NCBI RefSeq assembly: GCF_002920535.1
Contig: NZ_PQSS01000060.1
Location: 1-45,224 of the forward strand
Reading direction: 5' to 3'
From: Streptomyces sp. Ru71
Lineage (GTDB): Bacteria > Actinomycetota > Actinomycetes > Streptomycetales > Streptomycetaceae
DNA length: 45,224 nt
This document shows, piece by piece, positions 1 through 8,956 of the stretch. Made by a program: the position numbers and the translations under genes. The notes beneath the pieces were generated by a model that did not search any database, had not been told where the DNA came from, and was given only the letters and a program-made list of their open reading frames with translations. Every line of letters begins with the position of its first letter. Within the stretch, counting starts at the first letter, position 1.

Positions 1-1
1 C

Positions 2-316
2 CTGCCCCGCCGGCAGGCAGCCCTGCCGGGATTTGCCCCCGCGCGGCCCGCTCCGTCGGCGGGTGGTCCCACGGCAGCTCCACCCCCGGCCCCGCCCCCA
101 ACCCCGACTCCGGCCCCGCGCCGGGTCGGCCCGGCGCCACTGCCTGGCCATGATCGCGGCGGCCCGGTGCTTCCCGGAGGCGGGAGCGCGCGAAACAGAG
201 CGCGCGAGGAAGCACAGGCCCGGATGCAGGAGTTGATGCGGCGAACCGCGCCCGATGCGGAGCGTCGGCGCCAGGAGCGGACCCGGCGGCGGGACGAGGA
301 CGGTGAGGACGAGTGA
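2..316 (+). CDS. C-terminal fragment of a Pro/Ala-rich protein upstream of the wall hydrolase (5' truncated)
   Basis: An open frame enters from the left edge and ends at a TGA that overlaps the GTG start of the next gene by two bases, the coupling seen throughout this block. The visible 104 residues are a proline/alanine-rich stretch (many PAP, PTP and PAR triplets) followed by a highly charged tail rich in Arg, Glu and Asp (about residues 75-104). No domain is visible. In actinomycete transfer blocks the gene at this place is often a polytopic VirB6/TrbL-like membrane protein with a long low-complexity tail. That identity is inferred from position only. The start lies outside the window. Confidence 0.55.
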   Translation: MPRRQAALPGFAPARPAPSAGGPTAAPPPAPPPTPTPAPRRVGPAPLPGHDRGGPVLPGGGSARNRAREEAQARMQELMRRTAPDAERRRQERTRRRDEDGEDE

Positions 317-1464
317 CGCTGCCGGGACGCCGTGCGAGGCGGTGGGGATGCATGGTCGCGCTGCTGATGTTCGCGGCCGTGTGCTGTGCCGCACCAGTAG
401 GGAATGCGATCAGCGCGTACGTCGCGCTGAAGACTGGCGCACAGGACGACGGCGGAATCGCCGAAGGCGGTAACGCCGCGGACATCCCTGCCCGGATGCT
501 CAGCGCCTACAAGAAGGCCGCTCAGCAAGTCGGGAAGTACGTGCCGAAGTGCCAGGGCATGGGATGGCCGATCCTCGCCGGTATCGCCAAGGTCGAATCC
601 AACCATGCTGTCGGTAGGAACATCGCCGACAACGGTGACATCCGCCCGAAGATCTACGGGGTACTGCTCAACGGCTCCGGCCAGGGCGGCAACACCACCG
701 TCTTCCCCGACACGGATGGCGGCGAGTGGGATGGCACCGCGAGCGGGGAGCGCGCCGTCGGCCCCTTCCAGTTCCTGCCCTCCACCTGGGAGTCAGTCGG
801 CAAGGACGCGGGCGACGATGGTGTCGCCGACCCGCACAACGCCGACGATGCCGCCCTCGGCGCCGCCATCTATCTGTGCGGAGGCGGCCGTGACCTGACG
901 AAACGATCGCAGCTCAAGGCCGCGATCCTGCAGTACAACCACTCCGGCGAGTACCTGGCGAACGTGCTGGGGTGGATCGACCAGTACACGGCGGCTGCCA
1001 AGGGCCCCGATCTGCAGAACCTGTCCGGGAAGGTCCGAACCGTCATCGAGGCCGCGCTTTCCCAGCGGGGTGTGCCCTACTCGTGGGGCGGCGGCACCGC
1101 CCAGGGACCGTCGTACGGGGTCTGCTGCTCGCCCAGTGGCAAGAGCGGCGCGAGCATCAAGGGCTTCGACTGCTCCGGTCTGACCACCTACGCTTACGCC
1201 CAGGCTGGCATCAGCCTGCCGCGCACCGCGGCCGCGCAAGCCGGTCGTGGCAGGCGCATCCCCGCCAGCCTCGGCACCGGCGCCCTCAAGCCGGGCGACC
1301 TCGTCTTCTACGCCTACGCGCCCGGACGCGATTCCACGATCTATCACGTCGGCATTTACGCCGGCGGCGGTCAAATGATCAATGCGGCCCGCCCTGGCAC
1401 CGCCGTCCGGCTGGACTCGGTGAACGCCATGTCCGGCTATGCGGGGGGAGCGCGGCTGCTGTGA
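313..1464 (+). CDS. Bifunctional peptidoglycan hydrolase: lytic transglycosylase plus NlpC/P60 peptidase
   Basis: This 383-residue exported wall hydrolase probably opens the peptidoglycan for a transfer or secretion apparatus, as VirB1-type enzymes do. After a hydrophobic N-terminal segment (about residues 14-35) comes a transglycosylase-like domain (about 60-225), with candidate catalytic Glu95 in AKVESNH and the later GPFQFLPSTW motif. The C-terminal NlpC/P60 domain (about 240-383) has the nucleophile Cys287 in GFDCSGL and the catalytic His345 in YHVGIY. The GTG start overlaps the stop of the preceding gene, and its own TGA overlaps the next GTG, so translation is probably coupled. This two-domain arrangement is common beside VirB4-like ATPases in actinobacterial conjugative elements. 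Cutting activity is inferred from intact motifs. Confidence 0.87.
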   Translation: MTLPGRRARRWGCMVALLMFAAVCCAAPVGNAISAYVALKTGAQDDGGIAEGGNAADIPARMLSAYKKAAQQVGKYVPKCQGMGWPILAGIAKVESNHAVGRNIADNGDIRPKIYGVLLNGSGQGGNTTVFPDTDGGEWDGTASGERAVGPFQFLPSTWESVGKDAGDDGVADPHNADDAALGAAIYLCGGGRDLTKRSQLKAAILQYNHSGEYLANVLGWIDQYTAAAKGPDLQNLSGKVRTVIEAALSQRGVPYSWGGGTAQGPSYGVCCSPSGKSGASIKGFDCSGLTTYAYAQAGISLPRTAAAQAGRGRRIPASLGTGALKPGDLVFYAYAPGRDSTIYHVGIYAGGGQMINAARPGTAVRLDSVNAMSGYAGGARLL

Positions 1465-2117
1465 CCACGACTGCGCGCTCTCCGCGTCTGCTGGTGCTCA
1501 GCACCGTCATCCTCGCCCTCATCGGGGGCGTCGCCCTGCTGGGCATGCCGCACGGCCAGCAGCAGCCGGTCCCGGCAACGGCGTCGGCCGGCCCCGCAGC
1601 CACGGATCCGTCAACGGCTGCCGTGCCTCCCGCCAGCCAGCCGACCGGCCCCAGGCCGCCTTCCCCGCCATCCACTACATCCGCTGCGTCGACGCCGTCG
1701 GCCCCCGAGCCTGCGCTTGCGCCGCATGGCGAGGGACCGGCCGGCGACCGGGCCATCCAGCGCTCCCTTGAGGAGTCCTGGCCCGCCGACCTCCCAGCCG
1801 GCGACCAGAGGGAGCTCCTCACCGCGGGCCGCGCGCTGCTGCGCGCGGACGCCACCGGCGTCGGCCGTGGGAAGTGGCCCAACCTGTTCCCCGCTTCGGA
1901 CCAGGCGGTGGCTCCGGCATTCGCCACCGCCCGCTTTCGGATCCAGGCTGCGATCGCCCGCCGGGACGGCAGCCCGGACAAGGCGGTGGTCCATCTGGTG
2001 TGGGCCGGCATGGACCGGGGCGGCACCTTCACCGACCTGCGCATCAGCGACTGGCACTTCACCCGAGGGACTTCGAAGAAGGGAGCAGCGACGTGGACTC
2101 CGCAGCCCCGTATCTGA
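1461..2117 (+). CDS. Membrane-anchored conjugation-block protein of unknown function
   Basis: This 218-residue protein begins with a short basic N-terminus and one hydrophobic helix (about residues 9-27). A low-complexity Pro/Ala/Ser/Thr linker follows (about 30-95). The C-terminal globular part (about 100-218) ends in a strand-rich segment around VVHLVWAGMDRGG and DLRISDWHFTR. The layout (cytoplasmic stub, helix, flexible linker, extracytoplasmic alpha/beta domain) is that of VirB8/TcpC-type assembly factors, but I see no diagnostic motif, so this is only a possibility. I chose the GTG overlapping the hydrolase stop by four bases because it preserves the hydrophobic segment. The neighbours imply a role in the transfer apparatus. 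Confidence 0.62.
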   Translation: MTTTARSPRLLVLSTVILALIGGVALLGMPHGQQQPVPATASAGPAATDPSTAAVPPASQPTGPRPPSPPSTTSAASTPSAPEPALAPHGEGPAGDRAIQRSLEESWPADLPAGDQRELLTAGRALLRADATGVGRGKWPNLFPASDQAVAPAFATARFRIQAAIARRDGSPDKAVVHLVWAGMDRGGTFTDLRISDWHFTRGTSKKGAATWTPQPRI

Positions 2118-2134
2118 CCCAGGGAGCCGATCAC

Positions 2135-4723
2135 ATGGCTGCTGGTCAGGTACTCGGCCTGGTCATAGGCCTGGTTGACGCCGCCGACTGGCTCTACGGC
2201 CACTGGTACCTGCTCGCGCTGGCCACCGCCGGGTGCTGGGGCCTGAGCGAGTGGATCGTACGCCGGCTCGCAGCCAAGGCTTCCACTCAGCGAATGGCCC
2301 TGGAGCTCGTCCCCACCCGGCACTTCGACCCGAGCCTGGAGGAGATCTTCAGGCGCGGTGTCCAGTTGGCCCGCGCGTCCACAGCCATGCCCTGGTGGGC
2401 GCCCCGCCGGGCGAAGAGCGTACAGATCCGGCTGCGCGCGGACGGCAGTGCGCCCCTGCGCTACCGGATCGAGGGACCGGCGGGCGGCGAGCGACTGCTG
2501 TCCATCACGCCGTTCGGGCCGGACGTGACCGTGAAGCGGGCACGACCGATCACCGACAGGCCGCGAGCGCATACCGTGCGAGCCGAGTTCATGCTGCGGG
2601 GCAAGCTCATCTCTCCGCTGCGTGAGGTGCCGCTGAAACCCGATCCACTGCAGCCGCTGGTCGATGCCGTGGCCGACCTGCGTGCCGAGCTCGGCGACCT
2701 CGCCGAGATCCGGCTCGATATCCAGCGGGCCCCGAAGTGGGCGCTTCGGGCACGCCGCCTGCAGCTGATGGGTGCCGCGCGCCGGTCGGAGCGCCGGGAG
2801 GCCCAGCGGGCGGCGCGCTGGCTGCGGCAGGACGCCTCCGGCTTGGAGGACTCTTTGGGCTGGCAGCTGCAGCAGTTACTCACGGACAAGCCCGCATCCG
2901 GTGCCGGGCGGCGGCTGGTGATGCCGCCTGTGCCTCGGCGAGTGGAGCCAGCCGAGGCACTAGGGAAGCTCTCCGAGGACGACCACCTGGTGCGCGTGCA
3001 GCTGCTGGTGATGTGCGCATCGAACACCGAGGGCCGTGCCCAGGCCCGGCTCGCCCAACTGCAAGCCGCCCTTGACGTGTTCGGCGGCCGCTCACGGTGG
3101 GCGATGTGCGGCTGGCGCCTGGGGCCGTGGCGGATCGGCGCCGACCACTGGCCCACCCGGAAAGGCTTCGAGCGCCGCTGGAACCTGGGGCACTGCCAAC
3201 CGCCCCGCGCAAACTGGCTCAGGCTTGAGGAACTGACGGGCCTAATCAAACCCCCGACCCAGCACTGCCGCCTGCCGGTCCTCGCCGGTGACCTGCCGAC
3301 CTTCGCCTTCGGCGATCCCGGGTTGCTGCTGCAGGGCATCTACCGGGCCCCGGACGGCCGCGAGCGGCTGGTCGCCACCTACGCCGAGGAGACCCTGTTC
3401 GAAGTGGGAGTCGGCAAGGCCGGCGGCGGCAAGACGGAGCGCGCCCTGGCGCAGGCGATCGGCTGGGCGCATGCGGGCGGCGGGCTGGTCTTCGTCGACC
3501 CGCACCGCGACTCGTGGCCGCGGGCCCTGCCGTTCCTGGCCCACGACCACCTGATGCCGAGGATCGCGCTGGTCGACCTCAACGGGCTGGGTTCCAATCC
3601 GCGGGTGAGTTCGTGGAATCCGCTCGGCATGCATCACGGGCAGGCGGCGCACGAGGTCGTCGAGGCGATCGCCGACGCCTACGCCTCCGTACTCGCCTGG
3701 GAGGATGCGACCGCTCCGCGTGCGCTGACCATCCTCACCGCCGCGCTCACCGTACTGGTCGCCATCAACGAGGCGGCCTGCCAGGCCGGACAGCCCGAGG
3801 ACCAGGCCACGATCTTCCACGTTCGGGCTCTGCTCACCGACGCAGGCTTCCGCACAGCAGCACTCGCCACGGTGGCGGACCGGCTGGACGAGGAGACCCG
3901 CGCGTGGTGGCAGTCGGTGTTCCCCACGCTTCCGCCCGACGCATTCGCCGTCATCCTCAACCCGATCGCCCGCCTGGCCGCCAACCCCATCACCCGTGCC
4001 TTCCTCGGCCAACCGGTCGGCGTCTACAACATCCGTGCGGCAATGGACTCCCGAATGATCGTGTGGGTGTGTCCGGGTGGCAACGGACCCACCGACCGCC
4101 TGCTGACCGCGCTGCTCGCCCGCGATCTGCTGCGGGCCGCCCGTTCACGGCGCGACACCCCGGAGGAAAAGCGGATGCCGTTCCGCCCGTACTTCGACGA
4201 GCTGATCACACTAACCGGTGCAGCCCCGGAGACCATCGCGTCGATGTTCGAGGACCTGCGCAAGTACAAGTGCCACGTCCACGGCATGACCCAGCTGTTG
4301 TCCCGGCTTCCCACGCCGGTGCGTTTGTCCCTGGTGCAGAACGCGTCAACCATAGCCACCACCGCCGGGGCGAAATCCGCGGTCGCACCCATCACCGCCG
4401 AATGGGGCGACGACCCCAGCCCCCACCGGGTCGCCACCATGGAACGCTTCGAACACTACGTCTCCATGAACGTCCACGGCCGCCGCGTCGGGCCCGTCCA
4501 TCTGCGCGGACCCCACCTCGACGACGTCTTCGCCGCCCAGTCCCGCCCCCAGCAGGCCGGTGCGCTGGAGCGGGCCGCTCAGGCCAACGCCCAAGCTCTC
4601 CCCCTGGAAACACTCACCGACCGCGCCGCCAAGCAGCTCGGCCGGGTCACCGCCTTCCTCACAGCGCACGCCCCCGCCGGCGCCAGCGCTGTCCGCCTGT
4701 CAAAGGACAACGAATGGAACTGA
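2135..4723 (+). CDS. VirB4/TraD-type conjugation ATPase
   Basis: This 862-residue P-loop ATPase would energise DNA transfer or substrate secretion at the membrane. The N-terminus is hydrophobic (about residues 5-38, one or two membrane helices). A long arginine-rich middle region follows. The motor domain contains Walker A GKAGGGKT at residues 427-434 and Walker B GLVFVDPHRD, with Asp455. Later segments such as RPYFDELITL (about residue 690) resemble the catalytic core of the HerA/VirB4/TraG superfamily. I chose ATG 2135 because AGGGAG lies eight bases upstream; an in-frame GTG at 2093 is the alternative. Codon 248 (2876-2878) is TTA, rare in Streptomyces and read by the bldA tRNA. The 3' end overlaps the next gene by ten bases. 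Confidence 0.85.
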   Translation: MAAGQVLGLVIGLVDAADWLYGHWYLLALATAGCWGLSEWIVRRLAAKASTQRMALELVPTRHFDPSLEEIFRRGVQLARASTAMPWWAPRRAKSVQIRLRADGSAPLRYRIEGPAGGERLLSITPFGPDVTVKRARPITDRPRAHTVRAEFMLRGKLISPLREVPLKPDPLQPLVDAVADLRAELGDLAEIRLDIQRAPKWALRARRLQLMGAARRSERREAQRAARWLRQDASGLEDSLGWQLQQLLTDKPASGAGRRLVMPPVPRRVEPAEALGKLSEDDHLVRVQLLVMCASNTEGRAQARLAQLQAALDVFGGRSRWAMCGWRLGPWRIGADHWPTRKGFERRWNLGHCQPPRANWLRLEELTGLIKPPTQHCRLPVLAGDLPTFAFGDPGLLLQGIYRAPDGRERLVATYAEETLFEVGVGKAGGGKTERALAQAIGWAHAGGGLVFVDPHRDSWPRALPFLAHDHLMPRIALVDLNGLGSNPRVSSWNPLGMHHGQAAHEVVEAIADAYASVLAWEDATAPRALTILTAALTVLVAINEAACQAGQPEDQATIFHVRALLTDAGFRTAALATVADRLDEETRAWWQSVFPTLPPDAFAVILNPIARLAANPITRAFLGQPVGVYNIRAAMDSRMIVWVCPGGNGPTDRLLTALLARDLLRAARSRRDTPEEKRMPFRPYFDELITLTGAAPETIASMFEDLRKYKCHVHGMTQLLSRLPTPVRLSLVQNASTIATTAGAKSAVAPITAEWGDDPSPHRVATMERFEHYVSMNVHGRRVGPVHLRGPHLDDVFAAQSRPQQAGALERAAQANAQALPLETLTDRAAKQLGRVTAFLTAHAPAGASAVRLSKDNEWN

Positions 4724-5641
4724 CCACCGCACCAACCGCCGAGCGTGCCCTGGCCGGCTTCACACCCAGCCCCGTCGAGCCCCTCAAGCATCAACTCCTG
4801 GCCGCACTCGCCCAGCACCGCATGGCCTCGACCAACCAACTGCATGTGCTGCTACCTCCCAACCGCTCCCGGCAGTCGGTCTCTGAACGGCTGAACGATC
4901 TGCTCGGCGAGCGCCTGGTCGACTTCGTCGTGCTGCCGCAGTCCCATCGCATCCGGGTCTGGTATCTCACACCGAAAGGCGCCCGCCTCACCCGGGACTG
5001 GCCCGCGCTGCGGGGCCGGCCACCGTATCCGATCACCTCCGCGACGACCGCCTCACTCAAGACCCCTCACACCCTCACGGTCCTACGCACCCACCTGGCT
5101 TTCGTCGCCGACGTCCGCCAGCGCGGTGACGAGCATGGCCACCTGGACTGGACTCCCGAGGTGTTCCCATCGATCGGCGACGGAGAGCGGGTCGTCGCCG
5201 ACGCGGTTATGCACTACACACTCATCGACGGCCAACAACGACGCAAACTGCGGGCATTCGTCGAGGTTGACCGGGCCACCATGAGCAGCGAGCGCATGGC
5301 CGCGAAGCTCATCGAGTACGCAAGGCTGTGGACGTACGAGCCGCAGACCGTCGGTCGGCGCCGGCAGGCAGCCGGGCCCGGCGGGCTGCGCTGGTACCCC
5401 GGTTTTTCCTCGGGTCCTGTTCGTACTGACCGGCGCAGCGCGTCAGGCGATGAACAACCGGATCGGCAACCTCAAGGCCATGGCCGCCCATCACCCGCTC
5501 GTGGCCGACATCACCCGTGACGAACGGCTGGGAGCGGCCCTCCTAGAAGACCTCGAACGCCATGGTGCTACAGGCGAGGTCTGGGTGCCGCTGGCGGGGG
5601 CGAAAAGCGGCGCTCGTGGACAGAGCTGCGACAACCGATAG
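4714..5641 (+). pseudogene. Replication-relaxation family protein, apparent +1 frameshift
   Basis: The N-terminal part is a winged-helix region (LLAALAQHRMASTNQLH to VWYLTPKGARLTRDW, about residues 28-97) typical of the replication-relaxation family found on actinobacterial plasmids and integrative elements. The later part (VADAVMHYTL, FVEVDRATMSSERMAAKL) fits the same family. The original frame reads into unlike sequence after LRWYP and would stop at 5520. Skipping one C in the run at 5397-5400 continues smoothly as a hydrophobic strand VFPRVLFVLTG and then helices to a stop at 5641, giving about 308 residues. The gene is therefore either truly disrupted or contains a base-calling error in a homopolymer. 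It overlaps the ATPase gene by ten bases, so it belongs to the same operon. Confidence 0.72.
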
Positions 5642-5913
5642 GTTCAACGGTGAACCACCTCGCCGCACGGCGTTCCATTTCGGCCAGCATGCACGAGTGC
5701 ACACGACTGGAAATCGACATTCGGCTAGAGAAGTGGTCGGGTGCGTCCAGAGATGCCCAGAGCAAGTGACTTATCCTGCTGGGAAGTTGGCTGCCATATG
5801 CGTAATCTGGCGACTACACATAGCGCATCAGTGCACCTCGCCCTGGGTGCCGCCTCGAAGGGGAACGTGTTCGGCAGGCGACCCCACTGCGAAGCGCTGA
5901 ACGGGGAGGAAAC
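5642..5913. other. Spacer ahead of the Tad-like operon
   Basis: This 272-base gap separates the conjugation-like block from the Tad-like operon. Its centre (about 5765-5835) is lower in GC than its surroundings and is the likely place for the promoter of the downstream operon, but I cannot pick convincing -35/-10 boxes. No coding frame with sensible composition is visible. The sequence ends in GGGGAGGAAAC, a good ribosome binding site for the following GTG. Confidence 0.4.
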
Positions 5914-6534
5914 GTGACACGTCAGGTACGCCGGACTGCCCATCGTGCCGTTCGCGTTCGAAATCTCTTCGCCGCCTCCATGCTGCTGGGTGCAGCGGCC
6001 GTCACCGCCGCCTGTGATTCCGCAGCTGGCGATGGCCAGGCTTCCGCACAGAAGTCGTCCCCTGTCTCACCTGCGCCGACACCCAGCCCGGCAACGTCTT
6101 CCTCAATTCCGGAAAGCGCAGAGAAGGCGGCCGTGTTGGCAGCCTATGCGCACATGTGGGCGGAGCAGACGAAGGCTTACAAGAAGGCGGATGCCACAGG
6201 TACTGATCTGGAGAAGTACGCAACGCTCGACGCCCTTGGCCAGTTCCGCAACGATCTGGCGCGGATGAGGCAAGCCGGCACCGTGGCTCGCGGCGAGCTG
6301 ACACACAGCGGCACCAAAGTGACCAGCATCGACCTCAAGGCGAAGACGCCGAAGGCGTCCCTGTCTGACTGCATGGACATCTCCAAGTGGCAGACCTACA
6401 GCGTGAAGAAGAAGCAAGTGCTTCCCCTTCCCAGCAATCAGCCGTTGCGGTACGTCGCCACGGCTGAGGCTGAACGGTGGAACGGACAGTGGCTCGTGAC
6501 CGTGTTCACCACTCACGGGAATGAGAAATGCTGA
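5914..6534 (+). CDS. Lipoprotein, first gene of the Tad-like operon
   Basis: This 206-residue protein has a basic N-terminus, a hydrophobic stretch (about residues 18-33) and a lipobox ending in TAAC, so Cys34 is the probable lipidation site. A Ser/Pro/Thr linker follows (about 45-68). The mature domain has helices around AYAHMWAEQTKAYKKA and a strand-rich end (RYVATAEAERWNGQWLVTVF). This looks like a small NTF2/SnoaL-type fold, though I see no active-site residues. The gene is placed directly ahead of a secreted protein and the CpaB-to-TadG set, which suggests a surface accessory of that machine. GTG 5914 is preceded by GGGGAGGA. The stop overlaps the next start. Confidence 0.75.
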   Translation: MTRQVRRTAHRAVRVRNLFAASMLLGAAAVTAACDSAAGDGQASAQKSSPVSPAPTPSPATSSSIPESAEKAAVLAAYAHMWAEQTKAYKKADATGTDLEKYATLDALGQFRNDLARMRQAGTVARGELTHSGTKVTSIDLKAKTPKASLSDCMDISKWQTYSVKKKQVLPLPSNQPLRYVATAEAERWNGQWLVTVFTTHGNEKC

Positions 6535-7397
6535 CGCGAGCCGCGGCAGCCGCCATGCTGCTGCTCACGGCAGCGGCTTCTACAGGGTTCGCGGCGGGCG
6601 GCCCTGGCGCGGGCAGTGCGGGCATTTGTGATGGCGCCCCTCTGACGGTCACGGTTTGTGCTGAGCAAGGGGGCAGCCCCAGCGCTGGCGGCTCTCCAAG
6701 CGACGGGGCGGGCTCGGCTGGCAGCAGCACACATGCCGACGCCTCGGACGCTCAACAGTGCACCTACACGAAGCTCGATCCTCAGCCACCCGCGGACAAC
6801 GTCGCCTGGGGCACGCACCAACCCGGTGACGGTCAGGGCGCCCTCTACGGGGTGAACTGCCCCGACACCGGCAGGGTCGGTGTCGTGTGGATGGCGAACG
6901 GCAACGCTCCGGCCGCTCCACGCATTGATCCCGCCGTCCTTGCTCAGCGTGCTGTGGACTCGATGACGCTCCTCGGCCCGGACATCGCGAGCCCACGCGC
7001 CGCCGGTCGGTACACAGTCGGTGTGCCGATGTGGATGTGGGCCAACCAGAGCGCGACCACGTACGGGCCAAACTCGGCATCAGCGTCAGCGGGGGGCGTA
7101 ACGGTTACTGCAACAGCGAAGGTTTCAAAGATCGTTTGGCAGATGGGTGACGGCGCCACGGTGACGTGCACGGGCCCCGGCACGCCCTACAAAGGTTCCG
7201 TGGGCATGGCCGAGTCACCGACGTGCGGCCACGTCTATTCCAAGAGCTCAGCCCGCGCATCGGGCGGCAAGTATCGGGTTACTGCCACCTCGACCTGGAC
7301 GGTGAGCTGGGAGGGCGGCGGAGAGGCCGGTCAACTCAGCGAGGTCCGGCAATCCAATGTGCAGGTGGCGGTCGGGGAAGTGCAGGTCGTCGGGTAG
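6528..7397 (+). CDS. Secreted protein with a PKD-like C-terminal domain, unknown function
   Basis: This is a 289-residue exported protein. It has a signal peptide (LTRAAAAAMLLLTAAASTGFAAG, about residues 2-24), then a Gly/Ser/Ala-rich spacer containing several cysteines (Cys34, Cys44, Cys78) and the segment PAVLAQRAVDSMTLLGPDIASP (about 130-151), seen in hypothetical proteins of Streptomyces transfer regions. The C-terminal 90 residues are strand-rich, with the pattern VWQMGDGATVTC followed by CGHVYSKSS, reminiscent of PKD/immunoglobulin-like folds with a Cys pair. It overlaps the lipoprotein gene by seven bases. A role as an extracellular component of the Tad-like machine is inferred from the operon. 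Confidence 0.7.
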   Translation: MLTRAAAAAMLLLTAAASTGFAAGGPGAGSAGICDGAPLTVTVCAEQGGSPSAGGSPSDGAGSAGSSTHADASDAQQCTYTKLDPQPPADNVAWGTHQPGDGQGALYGVNCPDTGRVGVVWMANGNAPAAPRIDPAVLAQRAVDSMTLLGPDIASPRAAGRYTVGVPMWMWANQSATTYGPNSASASAGGVTVTATAKVSKIVWQMGDGATVTCTGPGTPYKGSVGMAESPTCGHVYSKSSARASGGKYRVTATSTWTVSWEGGGEAGQLSEVRQSNVQVAVGEVQVVG

Positions 7398-7415
7398 CCG
7401 CCGGAAGGAAGAAGA

Positions 7416-8132
7416 GTGAGCAAGACCAAGGAACGCACGGGCGCGGCGACCGCGAACAGCGTGCCCCCACAGGGTGGGGTAGCAGGTCCGGTTGCTCCGC
7501 CTCGAGTGTCCGCCCGCAGGCGCCGACCGGGTGTCATTGCCCTGTCACTGGCGCTGATTGCGGCCGGTGGGGCGGGTGTCGCGGTTCTCCTCCTGCAGGT
7601 GAGCAACCGCACGCAGGTGGTGACCGTGGTGCGCGACGTTCAGGTCGGACAGGTCCTCACCGAGCAGGACCTGGGCAAGGCGTCCATGGCTTTGGATCCG
7701 GCTGTGCGGGTCGTGCGAGCCGATGATCTGGAGTCGGTAGTGGGCAAGCGGGCCGCAGTGGAGCTGAAGCCCGGCTCTCTGTTGTCGCCATCGCAAGTGA
7801 CCAAGGATGCGCTGGTCAAGTCAGGGGAACAGCTGGTGCCGATCGGGCTGAAGCCCGAGCAGGTGCCCGCGACCGCCCTGATTCCGGGCCAGAAGGTCCA
7901 GCTGGTGCACGTGCCCGGGCAGGGGACGGGCGACACGGGCCAGGCAGGTAAGCCGTCTGGCAGCCCGCAGGAGACCATCGCCGGGCGTGTGGTGAAGGCC
8001 TCCCCGGCGGCGCCAGGCACCGGTGTCGTGGTCGTCGACGTGGCCACCGCAGCGACCGACGGCCCGACGGCGGCGGCGTGGATGTCGGCCGGCACCCTGC
8101 GTCTGGTCCTCGACGCTCCGGACGGCAGCTGA
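7416..8132 (+). CDS. SAF-domain protein, CpaB/RcpC-like
   Basis: This 238-residue protein has a basic N-terminal tail, one membrane helix (about residues 41-62) and a SAF domain (about 68-130), recognisable by the strand-turn pattern VRDVQVGQVLTEQDLGKASM and the following VGKRAAVELKPGSLLS. CpaB/RcpC proteins use this domain in Tad pilus assembly at the envelope. Gram-positive versions lack a secretin partner, and none is found here. The GTG start follows GGAAGGAAGAAG. The 3' end overlaps the next gene in an ATGA junction. Order and spacing make it the first conserved Tad-type component of the operon. Confidence 0.8.
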   Translation: MSKTKERTGAATANSVPPQGGVAGPVAPPRVSARRRRPGVIALSLALIAAGGAGVAVLLLQVSNRTQVVTVVRDVQVGQVLTEQDLGKASMALDPAVRVVRADDLESVVGKRAAVELKPGSLLSPSQVTKDALVKSGEQLVPIGLKPEQVPATALIPGQKVQLVHVPGQGTGDTGQAGKPSGSPQETIAGRVVKASPAAPGTGVVVVDVATAATDGPTAAAWMSAGTLRLVLDAPDGS

Positions 8133-8956
8133 TGGGTGTGATCGCGCTGGCCGGGTGCCGCGGAGCGCCCGGTGTGACCACCAGTGCTCTGGCTCTGCTG
8201 CTGGCCTGGCCGCTGGAGTCGGGGCGCAAGATGATCCTGGCCGAATGCGATCCGGACGGCGGTGCCGTGCTGCACGGTCTGTTGCAGGGATCGCTCGGTG
8301 ACCGGTACGGGCTGCGCAACCTTTCCATCGCGGCGCGGAAGAACGAGTTCAGCGACGCGTTCTGGCGGCAGTTGATCGACTTGAGCAGCGAGGACGGCAC
8401 GAAGGAATCGCCACGCGACCGGCTGCTGCTGCCCGGAATTGCCGATCCCGCCGAGGCGGCGGGGCTGGGGTCGGTGTGGAAGGCGCTGGCGTTGATGTTC
8501 CGAGGCATTGAGGCGGACTACGGCCACGATGTCCTGATCGACCTCGGCCGTAGCGGAGGCGTGGGCCCGTCGGCTGTGCTTGCCGAGCAGGCGGATGCGG
8601 TGTTTGTCGTGGTCCGGAACACGCTGCGTTGTCTGCACGCTGCGCAGGCCCGCGTCCGGGTTCTGCAGGAGCATGTCGGTGAGGTTGGCCTGGTGATGAT
8701 CGAGGAAGGCCCCTACGCCGCTGGCGAAGTGCAGCGGGTCCTTCAAGTCCCTGTGGTGGCCACCTTGCCGTGCGTGCCCAAGGACGCCGCGGTGCTGTCC
8801 GACGGCATGGAGCAGCCGCGGCACTTCACCAGGTCGGCCCTGATGAAGGCGGCGCGTACGGCCAGCTCTTCTCTCGTGCAGAGAGCAGCCCTGCGCCGCT
8901 CCAGCCTGGCACCGCTCCCGTCGGCTTCAGGGGAGGTGACGCATGCTGCGCGGTAG
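8132..8956 (+). CDS. CpaE/TadZ-like ParA-superfamily protein with degenerate P-loop
   Basis: This 274-residue protein has the ParA/MinD architecture. The N-terminal loop is GCRGAPGVTTSALAL (about residues 8-22), followed by ILAECDPDGG (about 35-44) where ParA proteins carry the switch I Asp, and by VLIDLGRSGG (about 134-143) in the Walker B position. The usual P-loop Lys before Thr/Ser is replaced (GVTT instead of GKTT/S), so ATP hydrolysis is doubtful. TadZ/CpaE proteins commonly have altered P-loops and act as polar localisation factors for Tad machines. The gene overlaps CpaB-like upstream and the CpaF ATPase downstream by 14 bases, which supports that role. Confidence 0.8.
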   Translation: MGVIALAGCRGAPGVTTSALALLLAWPLESGRKMILAECDPDGGAVLHGLLQGSLGDRYGLRNLSIAARKNEFSDAFWRQLIDLSSEDGTKESPRDRLLLPGIADPAEAAGLGSVWKALALMFRGIEADYGHDVLIDLGRSGGVGPSAVLAEQADAVFVVVRNTLRCLHAAQARVRVLQEHVGEVGLVMIEEGPYAAGEVQRVLQVPVVATLPCVPKDAAVLSDGMEQPRHFTRSALMKAARTASSSLVQRAALRRSSLAPLPSASGEVTHAAR

